Of a stretch of DNA of 64,000 nt, positions 26,362 through 35,395 are shown in pieces. The DNA comes from PMG-095 sp037200885 (GTDB lineage Bacteria > Myxococcota_A > Polyangia > Polyangiales > Polyangiaceae), in assembly GCA_037200885.1 (NCBI GenBank), contig JBBCIN010000003.1, forward strand, positions 2,222,445-2,286,444. Direction: 5' to 3'. A program made the translations under genes and the position numbers. The notes beneath the pieces were generated by a model. The model ran no database searches, was not told the origin of the DNA, and saw only the letters and a program-made list of their open reading frames with translations. Position 1 is the first letter of the stretch. Every line of letters starts with the position of its first letter.

Positions 26362-27054
26362 TCAGACCAAAGGCCGACGTTCGCGCAACGCGAATGCCGC
26401 GCCCTGCGGATCGTCGCAAACGAATAGAGTGTCGCCCCCGGGCAATACGACGGGATCGAGTACGACACCGCCCGCAGTGCGTGTGATCTCCACTGCTCGC
26501 CCAAGCGCTGCGACCTCGAAGACGAACAGCCACTGTGGGTGAACGCCGGGGCGTCCCGCGATGTCAGCGATCACGCCGGCGTTGGACCCGCCCGCGTGCC
26601 AGGCGAACCGACGGAATGCTCCGAGCGCGGCAAGGTCTACGCTGTCCGTCGCTTCCCAGCCAAAGAGCTCGCAATAGTTCGTGGTCGCCAGCTCCGCATC
26701 GCGGGTGTTGAGCACGTGCCAGCCTACGTCGAGCTCGGCTCCGCCTGCTCGCGGAAGGGTGGACAGCGCGAGCAGCGCACCCCCTGGGTCGCGCAGGACC
26801 ATCGCGGCGCCGCCATCCTCGGTGGGTCGCGCTGGGCCGAGCCGCGTGGCACCGCGCGCGATGAATTCGGCCGCGACTTGCTCCGGGTTCGCCACGCCCA
26901 CGTGACCGAGCCAGTGCGGCCGCGCCCCGCGCGCCAACGCCTGCTCGTGTAACGGCCAGACCACGGCTCGCTCGTGTCCGAACAGGCGGGCATAGAAGGC
27001 GCGCGCCGCCTCGGCGTCCGTCGTGCGCAGATCGAAGCGGCAGAACCTCGTCAT
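26362..27054 (-). CDS. VOC family protein (two glyoxalase-like domains)
   Basis: A 230-residue protein of the vicinal oxygen chelate fold with two half-domains. The first opens with RFCRFDLRTTDAEAARAFYARLFG and ends with RDPGGALLALS; the second opens with VGWHVLNTRDAELATTNYCELFGW and ends with DDPQGAAFAL. These paired xxFYxxLFG and DPxGAxxxL signatures are typical of glyoxalase/dioxygenase-superfamily proteins of unknown substrate. ATG at 27054 is preferred over the upstream GTG because it begins at the first beta strand. It stands 130 bp from the GalU-like gene and may be independent. Confidence 0.87.
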   Translation of the reverse strand: MTRFCRFDLRTTDAEAARAFYARLFGHERAVVWPLHEQALARGARPHWLGHVGVANPEQVAAEFIARGATRLGPARPTEDGGAAMVLRDPGGALLALSTLPRAGGAELDVGWHVLNTRDAELATTNYCELFGWEATDSVDLAALGAFRRFAWHAGGSNAGVIADIAGRPGVHPQWLFVFEVAALGRAVEITRTAGGVVLDPVVLPGGDTLFVCDDPQGAAFALRERRPLV

Positions 27055-27180
27055 TGCCGCTCGGTTGCCACGAGCACGAGCGCGCGACAATGGCTCTTGC
27101 GCGGCCCGAACCAGAGGCTTGCGGCTCCGGCAGCTAGGCTCAGGGCGCTACCGCGAGCGCCCCCTAGCCAACACGCGGCG

Positions 27181-28224
27181 TTACGGCGTACCTGCGTTGA
27201 TCCAGCTGGTGATCGTGGCCAGATCCGCAGCCGCGAGCGGGGGTCTGTTGAGCGGCATTTGTTTGCCGCTGAAACATCCGCCGTCTTGGGCCGCACCGAG
27301 CAGCTTGTCGACGAGGTAGCTCTGGGCGGAGCTGCCGGAGAAAATGCGCAACTTCTGCGTGCAGCCCGCGGCGGGCACGCCGACCGCGGTTTTGACGTCG
27401 ACGAGCGACAAGCCGCGGGACGGATTCGGACCGGAGTGACAGCTCGTGCAGTTGGTGTTCAAAATGGCCTGCACTTGTGCGGCTGTGACGCTGCAGGTCA
27501 CGGTAGTGGTCGCGATGTCGGTACAGCCCTCGGCGAGATCGCCGTCAGAGACGCCGACGGTCAGCGTCACGGTGCCGGGCGCGGTGCATGTGAAGGTGGG
27601 GGTGGCGCTCGCGGGATCGCTCAGTGTTCCCGAGCTGGCCGTCCAGCTATAGGCGAGCGGCGCGGGGCCGCTGTCCGAGTCGTGTGCAGAGGCCGAGAGC
27701 GCAATGGTCGAGCCCACCGCAACCTCCGCGGGGTTCGCGGAAATGCCGTCCGCGACCGGGCACACGTTGACAGCACCGTTGATTTGCACGCTGCCAGTGG
27801 TCGCGGCTTGGTGACAAGACACGCCGACGCTTGCGGTCGTGGTTTGATGTGCGACCACGTCGAACGTCGCGGAGCCGGAGCACGTGGCGCTGCCATCCGT
27901 GCTGGTTCCGCTCAACGTGATGCTGTAGCCGGTGCCCGCGGGCAAGCTGGAGATCACGGCACTGATCGTGGAGCTGTTCGAGACGTCGATGGACCCGCTC
28001 TTCGAGAAGCCGAGTGGACCGATGATCGCGTAATCGATCTGATTCAATGTGAGGCCGGACTCGACTTGCAGCGCGAGCCCGATGCTTCCGCTGTTCTCGC
28101 TATCGGTCTCAGCGCTGTCAGCGCCGTTGCCCGACGTCGACGAGCAGCCGATGAGCGCAACGTGCCCGCCAAGGCACGCAAAGAGAACCGCCAACAGACG
28201 CGCGTTGTGAAGATTTCGAACCAT
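27181..28224 (-). CDS. Lipoprotein with PKD-like domain and C-terminal heme site
   Basis: A 347-residue lipoprotein starting at ATG 28224 (signal ending ALIGC, then a polar linker). Residues of about 45-150 form a beta-sandwich of the kind found in secreted myxobacterial proteins. A PKD or Ig-like domain follows (ALSASAHDSDSGPAPLAYSW to TLTVGVSDGD). The C terminus has a single c-type heme motif NCTSCHSGPNP with MPL as a possible Met ligand, resembling planctomycete-type or cytochrome c-like domains in myxobacterial surface proteins. Probably exported and electron-carrying. No partner enzyme is next to it. Confidence 0.85.
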   Translation of the reverse strand: MVRNLHNARLLAVLFACLGGHVALIGCSSTSGNGADSAETDSENSGSIGLALQVESGLTLNQIDYAIIGPLGFSKSGSIDVSNSSTISAVISSLPAGTGYSITLSGTSTDGSATCSGSATFDVVAHQTTTASVGVSCHQAATTGSVQINGAVNVCPVADGISANPAEVAVGSTIALSASAHDSDSGPAPLAYSWTASSGTLSDPASATPTFTCTAPGTVTLTVGVSDGDLAEGCTDIATTTVTCSVTAAQVQAILNTNCTSCHSGPNPSRGLSLVDVKTAVGVPAAGCTQKLRIFSGSSAQSYLVDKLLGAAQDGGCFSGKQMPLNRPPLAAADLATITSWINAGTP

Positions 28225-28361
28225 GGGGACCTCGCTTCGGTTTCCCACCAACCGGAAGCGACGGTACCGGAATCAGAAGCGCGTCTGGCCAAGATCCCGC
28301 AACAAGTGTGTGCCCGGAGAGTGTTCGAATGTGTCGTCGAGTGCCGGGAGCTCGGGGGTCC

Positions 28362-28834
28362 ACTGAGACGATCCCGACGGGCTTCTCGCCGTTCAACGTC
28401 ATGCTCATCGCCGACGAGGTATACGTGACCTACGCCAAACAAGAGGACGACCAAGAGGACGACGAAGCTGGCCCGGGCAACGGCTACGTCAGCGTGTTCG
28501 CCGCTGACGGCACGTATCAGAAGACGCTCATCTCCGGTGGTGTGCTGAACTCGCCGTGGCCCGTTGCGCTTGCTCCGCCAGCTTTGGAGAGCTCGCGGAC
28601 ACGCTGCTCGTCGGCAACTTCGGAGACGGCGCGATTCACGCATTCGATCCGAGCAGCGGCGCGCTGGTCGGGGAACTGACGAACGCCGCTGGCCATCCGT
28701 TGCTCATTCCCGGCCTCTGGGATCTCAAGGTCGGCCCCACTGGCACCACTGATTTGAGCGATACTTTGTTCTTTACCGCGGGCCCCGACGGCGAAGCGCA
28801 CGGTGTGTTCGGCAAGCTGGAGGCGGCGGAGTAA
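28362..28834 (+). pseudogene. N-truncated, frameshifted TIGR03118-type protein
   Basis: The C-terminal half of a TIGR03118-like secreted beta-propeller protein remains. Frame one gives TGFSPFNVMLIADEVYVTYAKQ and GPGNGYVSVFAADGTYQKTLI up to NSPWPVALAP; from about 28583 the coding continues in another frame as SFGELADTLLVGNFGDG, HAFDPSSGALVGELT and TLFFTAGPDGEAHGVFG to the stop at 28834. The pieces match consecutive parts of the family, so a single-base change in the run near 28582 broke the frame. The N-terminal half and the signal peptide are missing because the neighbouring divergent lipoprotein gene occupies that DNA. Confidence 0.8.
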
Positions 28835-29033
28835 GCCGCCGAGCGATCGGGATGGTCGATGCCTGCGCGCGATGGCTAGATGGCGCGCAGGCGTTGCCGA
28901 GCGCGGCGCGCCAGCGACTTGCGACTCGTATCGTGCGTCCATATGCCTGGCTTGGTCTTTCGCGGCCGGGTAAGCGCGATCTCAGCCCAAATGGAGGTCA
29001 CGGAACGGGGTATGCTAGCTTTACAGGCTGCCC

Positions 29034-29639
29034 ATGGTGGTATTCCAGCCTGACCTCACCGACCTGGCGCGCTTCAAAGAGCCTCCCTGGCAAACAATCC
29101 TCGACGTGCCGCGGGCTCTATCGCTCATTTCCGCGGATTCGACCATCGCGGGCATGTTCTTTTTGGGGGTGCTCGAGGGCGCCAAGCGCCGCGGCGTTAA
29201 CCTTCCCGGCACACGCGAGCGCTACCTGCCCTTCAATTTCTATCCCGTCGCCGAGTTTGCGCCGCTGCTGGTTGCTGCAGCAGGACTCTTTCACCCGAAC
29301 GTTTCGTTGCGCGAGGGGCTCCGTGCGATCGGCGCGGTCGGCCCCGCCATCCTCGCCAAGTCAGTGCTGGGCAAGGTCACGCTAGGCGCGGCGATTGGCG
29401 TGCATGCCGTGATCGAAGCCGTCGCCAACACCTACGCGGTCAACATTCGCCCGAGCCAGTGCGCGGTGACTCACAAAGCCGACAGGGCTTGCGTGATCAG
29501 CTTGGACAACGTGCAGCACTTCTTGGATTGTCACCACGTCGGCGTGTTCGAGGGCACGATGATGCACGCGGGGGTGAAGGGCCGCGTGCGGATCGCCAAG
29601 CGCAGCGAGTTTTCCGGAGAGCTCTTACTCGAATGGTGA
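29034..29639 (+). CDS. DUF2378 (TIGR02265) family protein
   Basis: A 201-residue protein of the myxobacterial paralogous family TIGR02265/DUF2378. The characteristic features are the N-terminal FLGVLEGAKRRG, the helical middle ILAKSVLGKVTLGA, and the C-terminal strand-rich half with FLDCHHVGVFEGTM and G(V/R)(V/K)GRVRI. The C-terminal part resembles heme NO-binding-associated or bacteriochlorophyll 4-vinyl reductase-like folds. Function unknown. It is a useful taxonomic marker, because such genes are abundant in Myxococcota and rare elsewhere. ATG at 29034 has only a weak ribosome site. Confidence 0.85.
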   Translation: MVVFQPDLTDLARFKEPPWQTILDVPRALSLISADSTIAGMFFLGVLEGAKRRGVNLPGTRERYLPFNFYPVAEFAPLLVAAAGLFHPNVSLREGLRAIGAVGPAILAKSVLGKVTLGAAIGVHAVIEAVANTYAVNIRPSQCAVTHKADRACVISLDNVQHFLDCHHVGVFEGTMMHAGVKGRVRIAKRSEFSGELLLEW

Positions 29640-29647
29640 GCCGCGCC

Positions 29648-30280
29648 TTACTTCGTACCGAATAGTCGGTCGCCCGCATCACCCAAGCCGGGGATGATGT
29701 AGCCGTGTTCGTCCAGGTGACTATCGATCGAGGCGGTCCAAACGGGAACGTCCGGGTGCGCCTCGTTGAAATTGCTCAAACCTTCGGGCGCAGCCAGCAG
29801 GCACACGAATTTGATCGAGCGGGGGTTGGCAGTCTTCACTCGATCGACCGCGGCGACCGCGCTGTTGCCGGTGGCCAGCATCGGGTCGACCACGATCACG
29901 TCGCGGTCCACCATGTCGCTCGGTAACTTGAAGTAGTATTCGACCGCGCCCAACGTCTCCGGATCGCGATACAAGCCGATGTTGCCGACGCGCGCCGAGG
30001 GCAAAATCCGGAGCATGCCTTCCACCATGCCGGTGCCGGCGCGCAAGATGTTGAGCAGCACGACCTTCTTACCGTCGATGCTCGGCGCTTGCATGGTGGC
30101 GAGCGGAGTCTCGATGGTCGTGTAGGTGAGCTTCAAATCCCGCGTGACCTCGTACACGAGGAGCATGCTGATTTCGGCCAGCAAGGTGCGAAAGCCACTG
30201 GTACTGCGGTCCTTTTGTCGAAGTAGGCTGAGCTTGTGTTGCACGAGCGGGTGATCGATGACGGTAACGTTGCTATTCAT
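29648..30280 (-). CDS. upp: Uracil phosphoribosyltransferase (URC6-type role)
   Basis: A 210-residue uracil phosphoribosyltransferase: HPLVQHKLSLLRQK at the start, VVLLNILRAGTGMVEGML, the PRPP loop VIVVDPMLATGNSA, and the uracil-binding C-terminal YIIPGLGDAGDRLFGTK. It makes UMP from uracil and PRPP. It is the last gene of a four-gene minus-strand run with URC4- and URC1-type genes (19-bp gap), so its main job here is probably the first step of the URC uracil-degradation route, as URC6 does in yeasts, and not only salvage. ATG at 30280 is the most likely start; GTG 30289 is possible. Confidence 0.95.
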   Translation of the reverse strand: MNSNVTVIDHPLVQHKLSLLRQKDRSTSGFRTLLAEISMLLVYEVTRDLKLTYTTIETPLATMQAPSIDGKKVVLLNILRAGTGMVEGMLRILPSARVGNIGLYRDPETLGAVEYYFKLPSDMVDRDVIVVDPMLATGNSAVAAVDRVKTANPRSIKFVCLLAAPEGLSNFNEAHPDVPVWTASIDSHLDEHGYIIPGLGDAGDRLFGTK

Positions 30281-30298
30281 GGGGCTCACTTCGAAAAA

Positions 30299-31519
30299 TC
30301 AGAAGACGGTACCATCGCTGTCAATCTGAAGAGGCGGGCGCCCATCCTCGCGGCGCTCGAGCGCGATCGCGCGACCGGCTCGCCAAGTGCCGCCTTCGAG
30401 CACGCGCGCCAGCGGCAATTCCTCGGCGCTGACGCCGAGCGCGGTGCGGACCGATGCAGCCGTGCGATCGAGTAAGGCCAGGGTCAATGCGCGCCACTCG
30501 ATCACCAAATCAGAACCTATCGCGTGCACGCGCGAGGCGGCGCCCGGGTAACGCAGCTGCAGCACGCCAGCGTCGAAATAAAGGCCGCCGTTGCGGTATT
30601 CTGCCAAGCCCGTCAGTCCATCGGCAGCTTCGATGCGAAGCCCTGCGGCTTCGAGTGGCTCGAACAGCGAATAAACGAGCCACTGCGAAAGCTTGTGAAA
30701 GGGCACGAAACCGAGGCGCGAGTGACGCCAGACATCACCCAAGCTCTGACCTGCGAGGTGCGGTCGGCCCCGCCAAATCGGGCCGAGCTCGCGCAGCACC
30801 GCGGCCAAGATCGCGCCCGCCTCGAGTCGACCCGCATGCGCCGAATGAAAAAGCCACACGCCCAAGTTGCCGAGCCGCGCCCGCTCTGAACTGCCGAAGT
30901 ACTCGGGCGCGAGCGCCACGACGTCGCCCAGGCGCCGGAGCACCGCCGCGCGCCCTTCCAGACCCGCGAGCGGATTGTCGTCATTGACCTGAAAGGCTTG
31001 GCCGAGCGCGCTCGCAGTGAGCCCCGTGAGTCCGATCGCGTCGGCGCGCGGTGCGGCCTGGCTGCCGCCCAGCGTGCCAGCCAGGAACAGTTCGTAGCTG
31101 GCCACCGCGAGACCCTCCGAGCGCGTATAGACGCCGCCATCGGCTGCGCGATACTGCCAGGCGGGCCCAGCGCCGGCGTCCAAGAGCACGCTGGTAACGA
31201 CCAATTCGAAGCGTGCCGCGAGCTGCTCTTCCTGCGAAAAATGTGCGATTTTTGCGTCGAATTGCGCCAAACGCGGCACGCCGCCGACGTCGAAGTGACG
31301 GTAGCGGCCGTGGTAGGGGATGCGCGTGAGATCCGGATAGTTCTGCTGCGTGAGCGTCGCCACGCGCGTAGTCACCTCGGGCAATTTGGATTCGTCGAGC
31401 AACCAATGCTCGAGCTCTCCTCGACGCGCCGCCTCGAACACTTGTTCACAGCGCTCGCGAATCGCGCGTGGGGTTTGCAGGTACTCGTATTCCGCCTGTT
31501 CGGTCAGGGTTGGACTCAC
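30299..31519 (-). CDS. URC4/Urg3 family protein (DUF1688), uracil catabolism
   Basis: A 406-residue DUF1688 protein, the family of yeast URC4 and Aspergillus Urg3. Typical segments are the helical N terminus, PYHGRYRHFDVGGVPRL, SVLLDAGAGPAWQYR, SEGLAVASYELF, and LGFVPFHKLSQWLVYSL with LTGLAEYRNGGLYFD. It is required in the URC pathway for pyrimidine-ring breakdown, although its exact reaction was not settled to my knowledge. It sits between URC1- and URC6-type genes with gaps of 2 and 18 bp, which is strong contextual support. Confidence 0.92.
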   Translation of the reverse strand: MSPTLTEQAEYEYLQTPRAIRERCEQVFEAARRGELEHWLLDESKLPEVTTRVATLTQQNYPDLTRIPYHGRYRHFDVGGVPRLAQFDAKIAHFSQEEQLAARFELVVTSVLLDAGAGPAWQYRAADGGVYTRSEGLAVASYELFLAGTLGGSQAAPRADAIGLTGLTASALGQAFQVNDDNPLAGLEGRAAVLRRLGDVVALAPEYFGSSERARLGNLGVWLFHSAHAGRLEAGAILAAVLRELGPIWRGRPHLAGQSLGDVWRHSRLGFVPFHKLSQWLVYSLFEPLEAAGLRIEAADGLTGLAEYRNGGLYFDAGVLQLRYPGAASRVHAIGSDLVIEWRALTLALLDRTAASVRTALGVSAEELPLARVLEGGTWRAGRAIALERREDGRPPLQIDSDGTVF

Positions 31520-31521
31520 TG

Positions 31522-32790
31522 TCAGCCCCCTTCGTAGCCGCGCCCTTTGGGTTTCGCGAGCTCGTTGCCATCCGGCACGGCGCCCTCGGTGAAGTAGCCG
31601 GCTGCCATTTTGGCGTCCATCTCTACCCGCGCATCGTCCGGGATCAGCTCATCCGGGATCGCGACTCGCTCCAGAATTTGAATGCCCGCGCGCACCACCG
31701 CGTCATGCTTCATGTTACTCATCGAGACGAAGCGGTCGATCTTGGTGATGCCGAGCCAGTGCAGCACGTCCGGCATCAGCTCTTGAAAACGCATGTCTTG
31801 CACGCCCGCGACGCACTCGGTGCGCGCAAAGTATTGGTCGGCGCGGTCTCCGCCGGTTTGGCGCTTTCGCGCATTATAGACCAGAAATTTGGTCACTTCG
31901 CCGAGCGCGCGGCCTTCCTTCCGGTTGTACACGATAACGCCCGTGCCGCCGGCCTGCGCCGTGCGCACGCACTCTTCGATGCCATGCGTCAGGTACGGCC
32001 GGCAGGTGCAAATGTCGGAGCCGAACACGTCCGAGCCGTTGCACTCGTCGTGCACGCGCACCGCCAGCGGCTTGTTGGGATCGGAGATGCCGGACACGTC
32101 CCCGAACATGTACACCGTGGCGCCGCCGATCGGCGGCATGAACACTTCCAAGTCCGAGCGCGTGACGAGCTCGGGGAACATGCCCGCGGTGTGCTCGAAC
32201 AGCGTACGGCGCAGGTCGGCCTCATCGCAACCGAAGCGCGCGGCCACACCCGGCAAATACCAAACCGGTTCCAGCGCGGCCTTCACGACCACGACCGAGC
32301 CGCCCGTCTTGAGCACGTGCCCATCGACCTCGAGCCGACCCGCCGCGATCGCTTCTTCCAACTCCGGCAGCTGAATGTGCGCGCGGGTGACGGCCATCGT
32401 CGGGCGAATGTCGTAGCCCTGTTCGAAGTAAGGCTTGAACACCTCACTCACGAGCGCGCCGAAGGGGTCGAGCGAGACGATCTTGGTCGGGTCGAACCAG
32501 CTGGGGTAGGGCCCGATCACGTGCGTGGGCGAGGTATTGGTCAGATCCGGTTTGCGCAGCGGATCGAGTGCCCCCGCGGCCACGGCCACGGCGCGGTACA
32601 CCGAGTAGCTGCCCGCGTGGGTGCCGATCACGTTGCGCTGCGAGGTGTTGGTCACGGTGCCGATCAGCGGGCCGCGCACCATCGGATCTCGTGCGCCCCA
32701 GACGACGGGCACGGGCTTCGGCCCCGGCCCACCCGGGTGTGAGGTGAGCTGAATCGCCTTGGGGCGTTTGTGAGCCGTCTTCTGGGTCAT
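31522..32790 (-). CDS. URC1-type GTP cyclohydrolase II-like protein
   Basis: A 422-residue member of the RibA/GTP cyclohydrolase II superfamily with the long N-terminal extension typical of URC1 proteins. Zinc ligands are kept in DECNGSDVFGSDICTCRPYL (near residue 246, pattern C-x10-C-x-C). The canonical RQEGRGIGL is changed to YNRKEGRALGE, and the C-terminal half ends in GYFTEGAVPDG. In yeast, URC1 acts on the uracil-derived nucleotide and not in riboflavin synthesis. Only 2 bp separate it from the URC4-type gene. No other rib genes are nearby, which supports a catabolic function. Confidence 0.9.
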   Translation of the reverse strand: MTQKTAHKRPKAIQLTSHPGGPGPKPVPVVWGARDPMVRGPLIGTVTNTSQRNVIGTHAGSYSVYRAVAVAAGALDPLRKPDLTNTSPTHVIGPYPSWFDPTKIVSLDPFGALVSEVFKPYFEQGYDIRPTMAVTRAHIQLPELEEAIAAGRLEVDGHVLKTGGSVVVVKAALEPVWYLPGVAARFGCDEADLRRTLFEHTAGMFPELVTRSDLEVFMPPIGGATVYMFGDVSGISDPNKPLAVRVHDECNGSDVFGSDICTCRPYLTHGIEECVRTAQAGGTGVIVYNRKEGRALGEVTKFLVYNARKRQTGGDRADQYFARTECVAGVQDMRFQELMPDVLHWLGITKIDRFVSMSNMKHDAVVRAGIQILERVAIPDELIPDDARVEMDAKMAAGYFTEGAVPDGNELAKPKGRGYEGG

Positions 32791-32803
32791 TGCTTCGGCC
32801 TCG

Positions 32804-34285
32804 TCATGACATCCAGGTGGCGTCTTCGGAGAGCGCCCACTTGGTGGTGATCTTTTTCAAGTTGCTCCAGAGCTCGACTCCCGCAGGTCCGGTCATGTCA
32901 CCCTGGCCGAACTTGGAGTCCTTCGTGCCACCGAACGAGAACGGCTCGCGCGGCACGGGCACGCCGATGTTGATGCCCACCATGCCACTCGTGGCGCGCT
33001 CCGCGACGTAGCTGCCAACCGCGCCGCTCTGCGTGAAGATGCTGGTGGCATTGCCATATGGGCTGAGCTGCTCGAGGGCCAACGCTTCATCCAAGGTTTT
33101 GACGTGAATGACCGACAAAAGTGGGCCAAATAGCTCGACCTTGGCGCTTTGCATGGCCGGCGTCACGCGATCGATCACGCTCGGACCGAGCCAGTTGCCT
33201 GCTTCGAGACCCACGGGAGCGGTTTGCGTCCGGCCATCGAGCAAGATCTGCGCGCCCTCGCGTTCGGCTTCTGCCAGCCCCGCGTTCAGGCGCGCATAGG
33301 CCGCGCCGTCGATCAAGGCACCCATGTCCTTGCCCAGCTTGATTTGACTCGCCGTTGCGACCACTTTACTCACGAAGCGTTCAGCCTCGCCCACCACGAC
33401 CATGACGCTGCCGGCCATGCAGCGTTGCCCAGCGCAACCCGTGAACGAATCGACGATCGACTTGACCGTGAGGGCTTCGTTGGCGTCCGGCGCGACGATC
33501 AGGTGGTTCTTCGCGCCGCCCAAGCACAATGCGCGCTTGCCCAGCCCGGTGGCGCGCGTATGCACCGCGCGCGCCGCCGCCGTAGAACCGACGAAGCCGA
33601 CCGCGCGCACTTCCGGATGATCGATCAAGGCTTCGACCGCGTGCCGACCGCCCTGGAGTAGGGAAAATAGACCGGGCGGGTAGCCTGCCTCGAGCATCAA
33701 CTCAGCCAAACGACAGGCCGTGAGCGGCACCTTTTCGGACGGCTTCAAAATAAATGCGTTGCCGAGCGTGATCGCGATCGGAAACATCCACATCGGCACC
33801 ATGGCGGGGAAATTGAACGGCGCAATGCCGGCCACGATGCCCAGCGGTTCGCGCCGATATTCGCAGGTGACGCCACGCGACACCTCGAGCGCGCCGCCGT
33901 GATCCAAGTTCGGCAAGCTCTGGGCGAACTCCACGACCTCGAGCCCACGCAAGAGCCCTGCCCGCGCCTCTGCCTCCGTCTTGCCCGATTCGAGCGCGAC
34001 AGTCTCGGACAGCTCGTTCAACGCTTGCGTCACTAGCTCGTGAAGACGCGCGAGCGGGCGCACGCGCTCTTTGAGCGGAGTCTTCCCCCACTGTGCCGCC
34101 GGCTCACGCGCCGCCGCGACGATGGCCGCGACGTCCGCGGGCCCTGACATCCCGACACTGCCGATCACCTGCCCCGTCCACGGGCTCGTGATTTCGAGCT
34201 CCCCCGCACCGCTCGGCGCCTGCCACACGGATCCAACCAGGTTTTGTGCGGTAACTCGGCCTCGTTTGAAGTCCAAGTTAGCCAT
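32804..34285 (-). CDS. mmsA: CoA-acylating (methyl)malonate-semialdehyde dehydrogenase
   Basis: A 493-residue aldehyde dehydrogenase of the MmsA/IolA branch: FNFPAMVPMWMFPIAI, NAFILKPSEKVPLTA, VGFVGSTAAARAVH, and the catalytic Cys in SFTGCAGQRCMAGS near residue 284. The C terminus has MVGINIGVPVPREPFSFGG, typical of malonate-semialdehyde or methylmalonate-semialdehyde oxidation to acetyl-CoA or propionyl-CoA. It heads the URC-type operon behind a strong AAGGAGG site (start ATG 34285). The URC route yields a three-carbon product (3-hydroxypropionate via malonate semialdehyde), so this enzyme can feed it into acetyl-CoA. A side role in valine or inositol breakdown is possible. Confidence 0.92.
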   Translation of the reverse strand: MANLDFKRGRVTAQNLVGSVWQAPSGAGELEITSPWTGQVIGSVGMSGPADVAAIVAAAREPAAQWGKTPLKERVRPLARLHELVTQALNELSETVALESGKTEAEARAGLLRGLEVVEFAQSLPNLDHGGALEVSRGVTCEYRREPLGIVAGIAPFNFPAMVPMWMFPIAITLGNAFILKPSEKVPLTACRLAELMLEAGYPPGLFSLLQGGRHAVEALIDHPEVRAVGFVGSTAAARAVHTRATGLGKRALCLGGAKNHLIVAPDANEALTVKSIVDSFTGCAGQRCMAGSVMVVVGEAERFVSKVVATASQIKLGKDMGALIDGAAYARLNAGLAEAEREGAQILLDGRTQTAPVGLEAGNWLGPSVIDRVTPAMQSAKVELFGPLLSVIHVKTLDEALALEQLSPYGNATSIFTQSGAVGSYVAERATSGMVGINIGVPVPREPFSFGGTKDSKFGQGDMTGPAGVELWSNLKKITTKWALSEDATWMS

Positions 34286-34319
34286 TCTTTCCTCCTTCGC
34301 AGGGTCTGTAAAGGCCGAT

Positions 34320-35312
34320 TCAGACTCGGTCACTTGCGCCCGACGCCAGCGCTTCTGAAGATGTGCGCGCGAAGCGTCCCGCGAGCCACCCGCCGACGAC
34401 CAGCTGAAGGGGGTGGTAGAGCATGATCGGAAGTAGGATGAGACCGAGCCCGGGGTGGGCGCCGAAGATGAGGCGAGCCATGGGGACGCCGGAAGCAAGC
34501 GTCTTTTTGGATCCGCAGAAGAGCGCGACGATGCGGTCAGCGAGCGCGAAGCGAAGGGCGCGGCTGGTGTGCCAGACGATGAGCATCGTGGCCGCCAAGA
34601 TCGCGATGGAGGCAAGAGCAGAGACGAGCAACGCGCTGCCGCCCGCGTGCCATACGCCGTCTTGCACGGAATCGCAGAAGGAAGTGTAGACGAGGAGTAG
34701 AATGGTGAGGCGGTCGATCACGCTGACGCTTGCCTTGTGCCGCATGGCAAAGTGACCGAGGAGCGGGCGCAGCAGCTGGCCGATGAAAAGCGGCAGCACG
34801 AGCCACTTGAGAAGATCCAAGATCACGCTGACAATCGCTAGTCCGCGGCCCGCCGCGCCGAGCACGAGGCTGAGCCAAAGTGGCGTGAGCAGTACGCCGA
34901 GGAGGCTCGAGAGCGTGGCGTTGAACACCGCCGCGGGGACATTGCCTTTGGCCGTTGCAGTGAGAGCGACCGACGAGGAGACGGTGGACGGCAGGGCGCA
35001 CAGAAAGAACAGACCCGTTCGCAGATCGACGGACAGGTGGCGACCGAAGCACGCCAAGAGCAAAAGGCCCAAGAGCGGGCACAGGATGAACGTGCAGGCC
35101 TGCACCAAGAGGTGGAGCCGCCAATTGCGTGCGCCCGCTCCGAGCGCCGCCAACGACAAGGTGAGCCCGTGAAGAAAGAAGATCAGTGACACGCCCAGCT
35201 TGTTCACCAGCTCGGGGTGCAAGCTGCCGCCCTTCGCGCCGGGCCCCGGCACGACCCACGCCAGCGCCACCGCCGTGGCCATTCCAATCAGAAACCAATC
35301 TGGCCGCTTCAT
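34320..35312 (-). CDS. Bile acid:sodium symporter family transporter
   Basis: A 330-residue polytopic membrane protein of the BASS/YfeH (SBF-like, DUF4137-type) group, with about 10 hydrophobic segments. Signature stretches are FFLHGLTLSL near residue 45, LCALPSTVSSSVALTATAKGN (the inverted-repeat binding loop, positions about 115-135), and FCGSKKTLASGVPMA near residue 270. Bacterial members move organic anions with sodium. It lies 35 bp upstream of the semialdehyde dehydrogenase in the same direction, so it may belong to the uracil operon and carry a carboxylate; this is inference. Start ATG 35312 fits the first membrane segment. Confidence 0.88.
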   Translation of the reverse strand: MKRPDWFLIGMATAVALAWVVPGPGAKGGSLHPELVNKLGVSLIFFLHGLTLSLAALGAGARNWRLHLLVQACTFILCPLLGLLLLACFGRHLSVDLRTGLFFLCALPSTVSSSVALTATAKGNVPAAVFNATLSSLLGVLLTPLWLSLVLGAAGRGLAIVSVILDLLKWLVLPLFIGQLLRPLLGHFAMRHKASVSVIDRLTILLLVYTSFCDSVQDGVWHAGGSALLVSALASIAILAATMLIVWHTSRALRFALADRIVALFCGSKKTLASGVPMARLIFGAHPGLGLILLPIMLYHPLQLVVGGWLAGRFARTSSEALASGASDRV

Positions 35313-35395
35313 GCTCCCGAGTCTCGCAGCGCTCGGCTGCGCTTTCATACGAGAAACTGCTTTCCGGAACGGGGGCCTCGGTTACCCTGCGGTCC

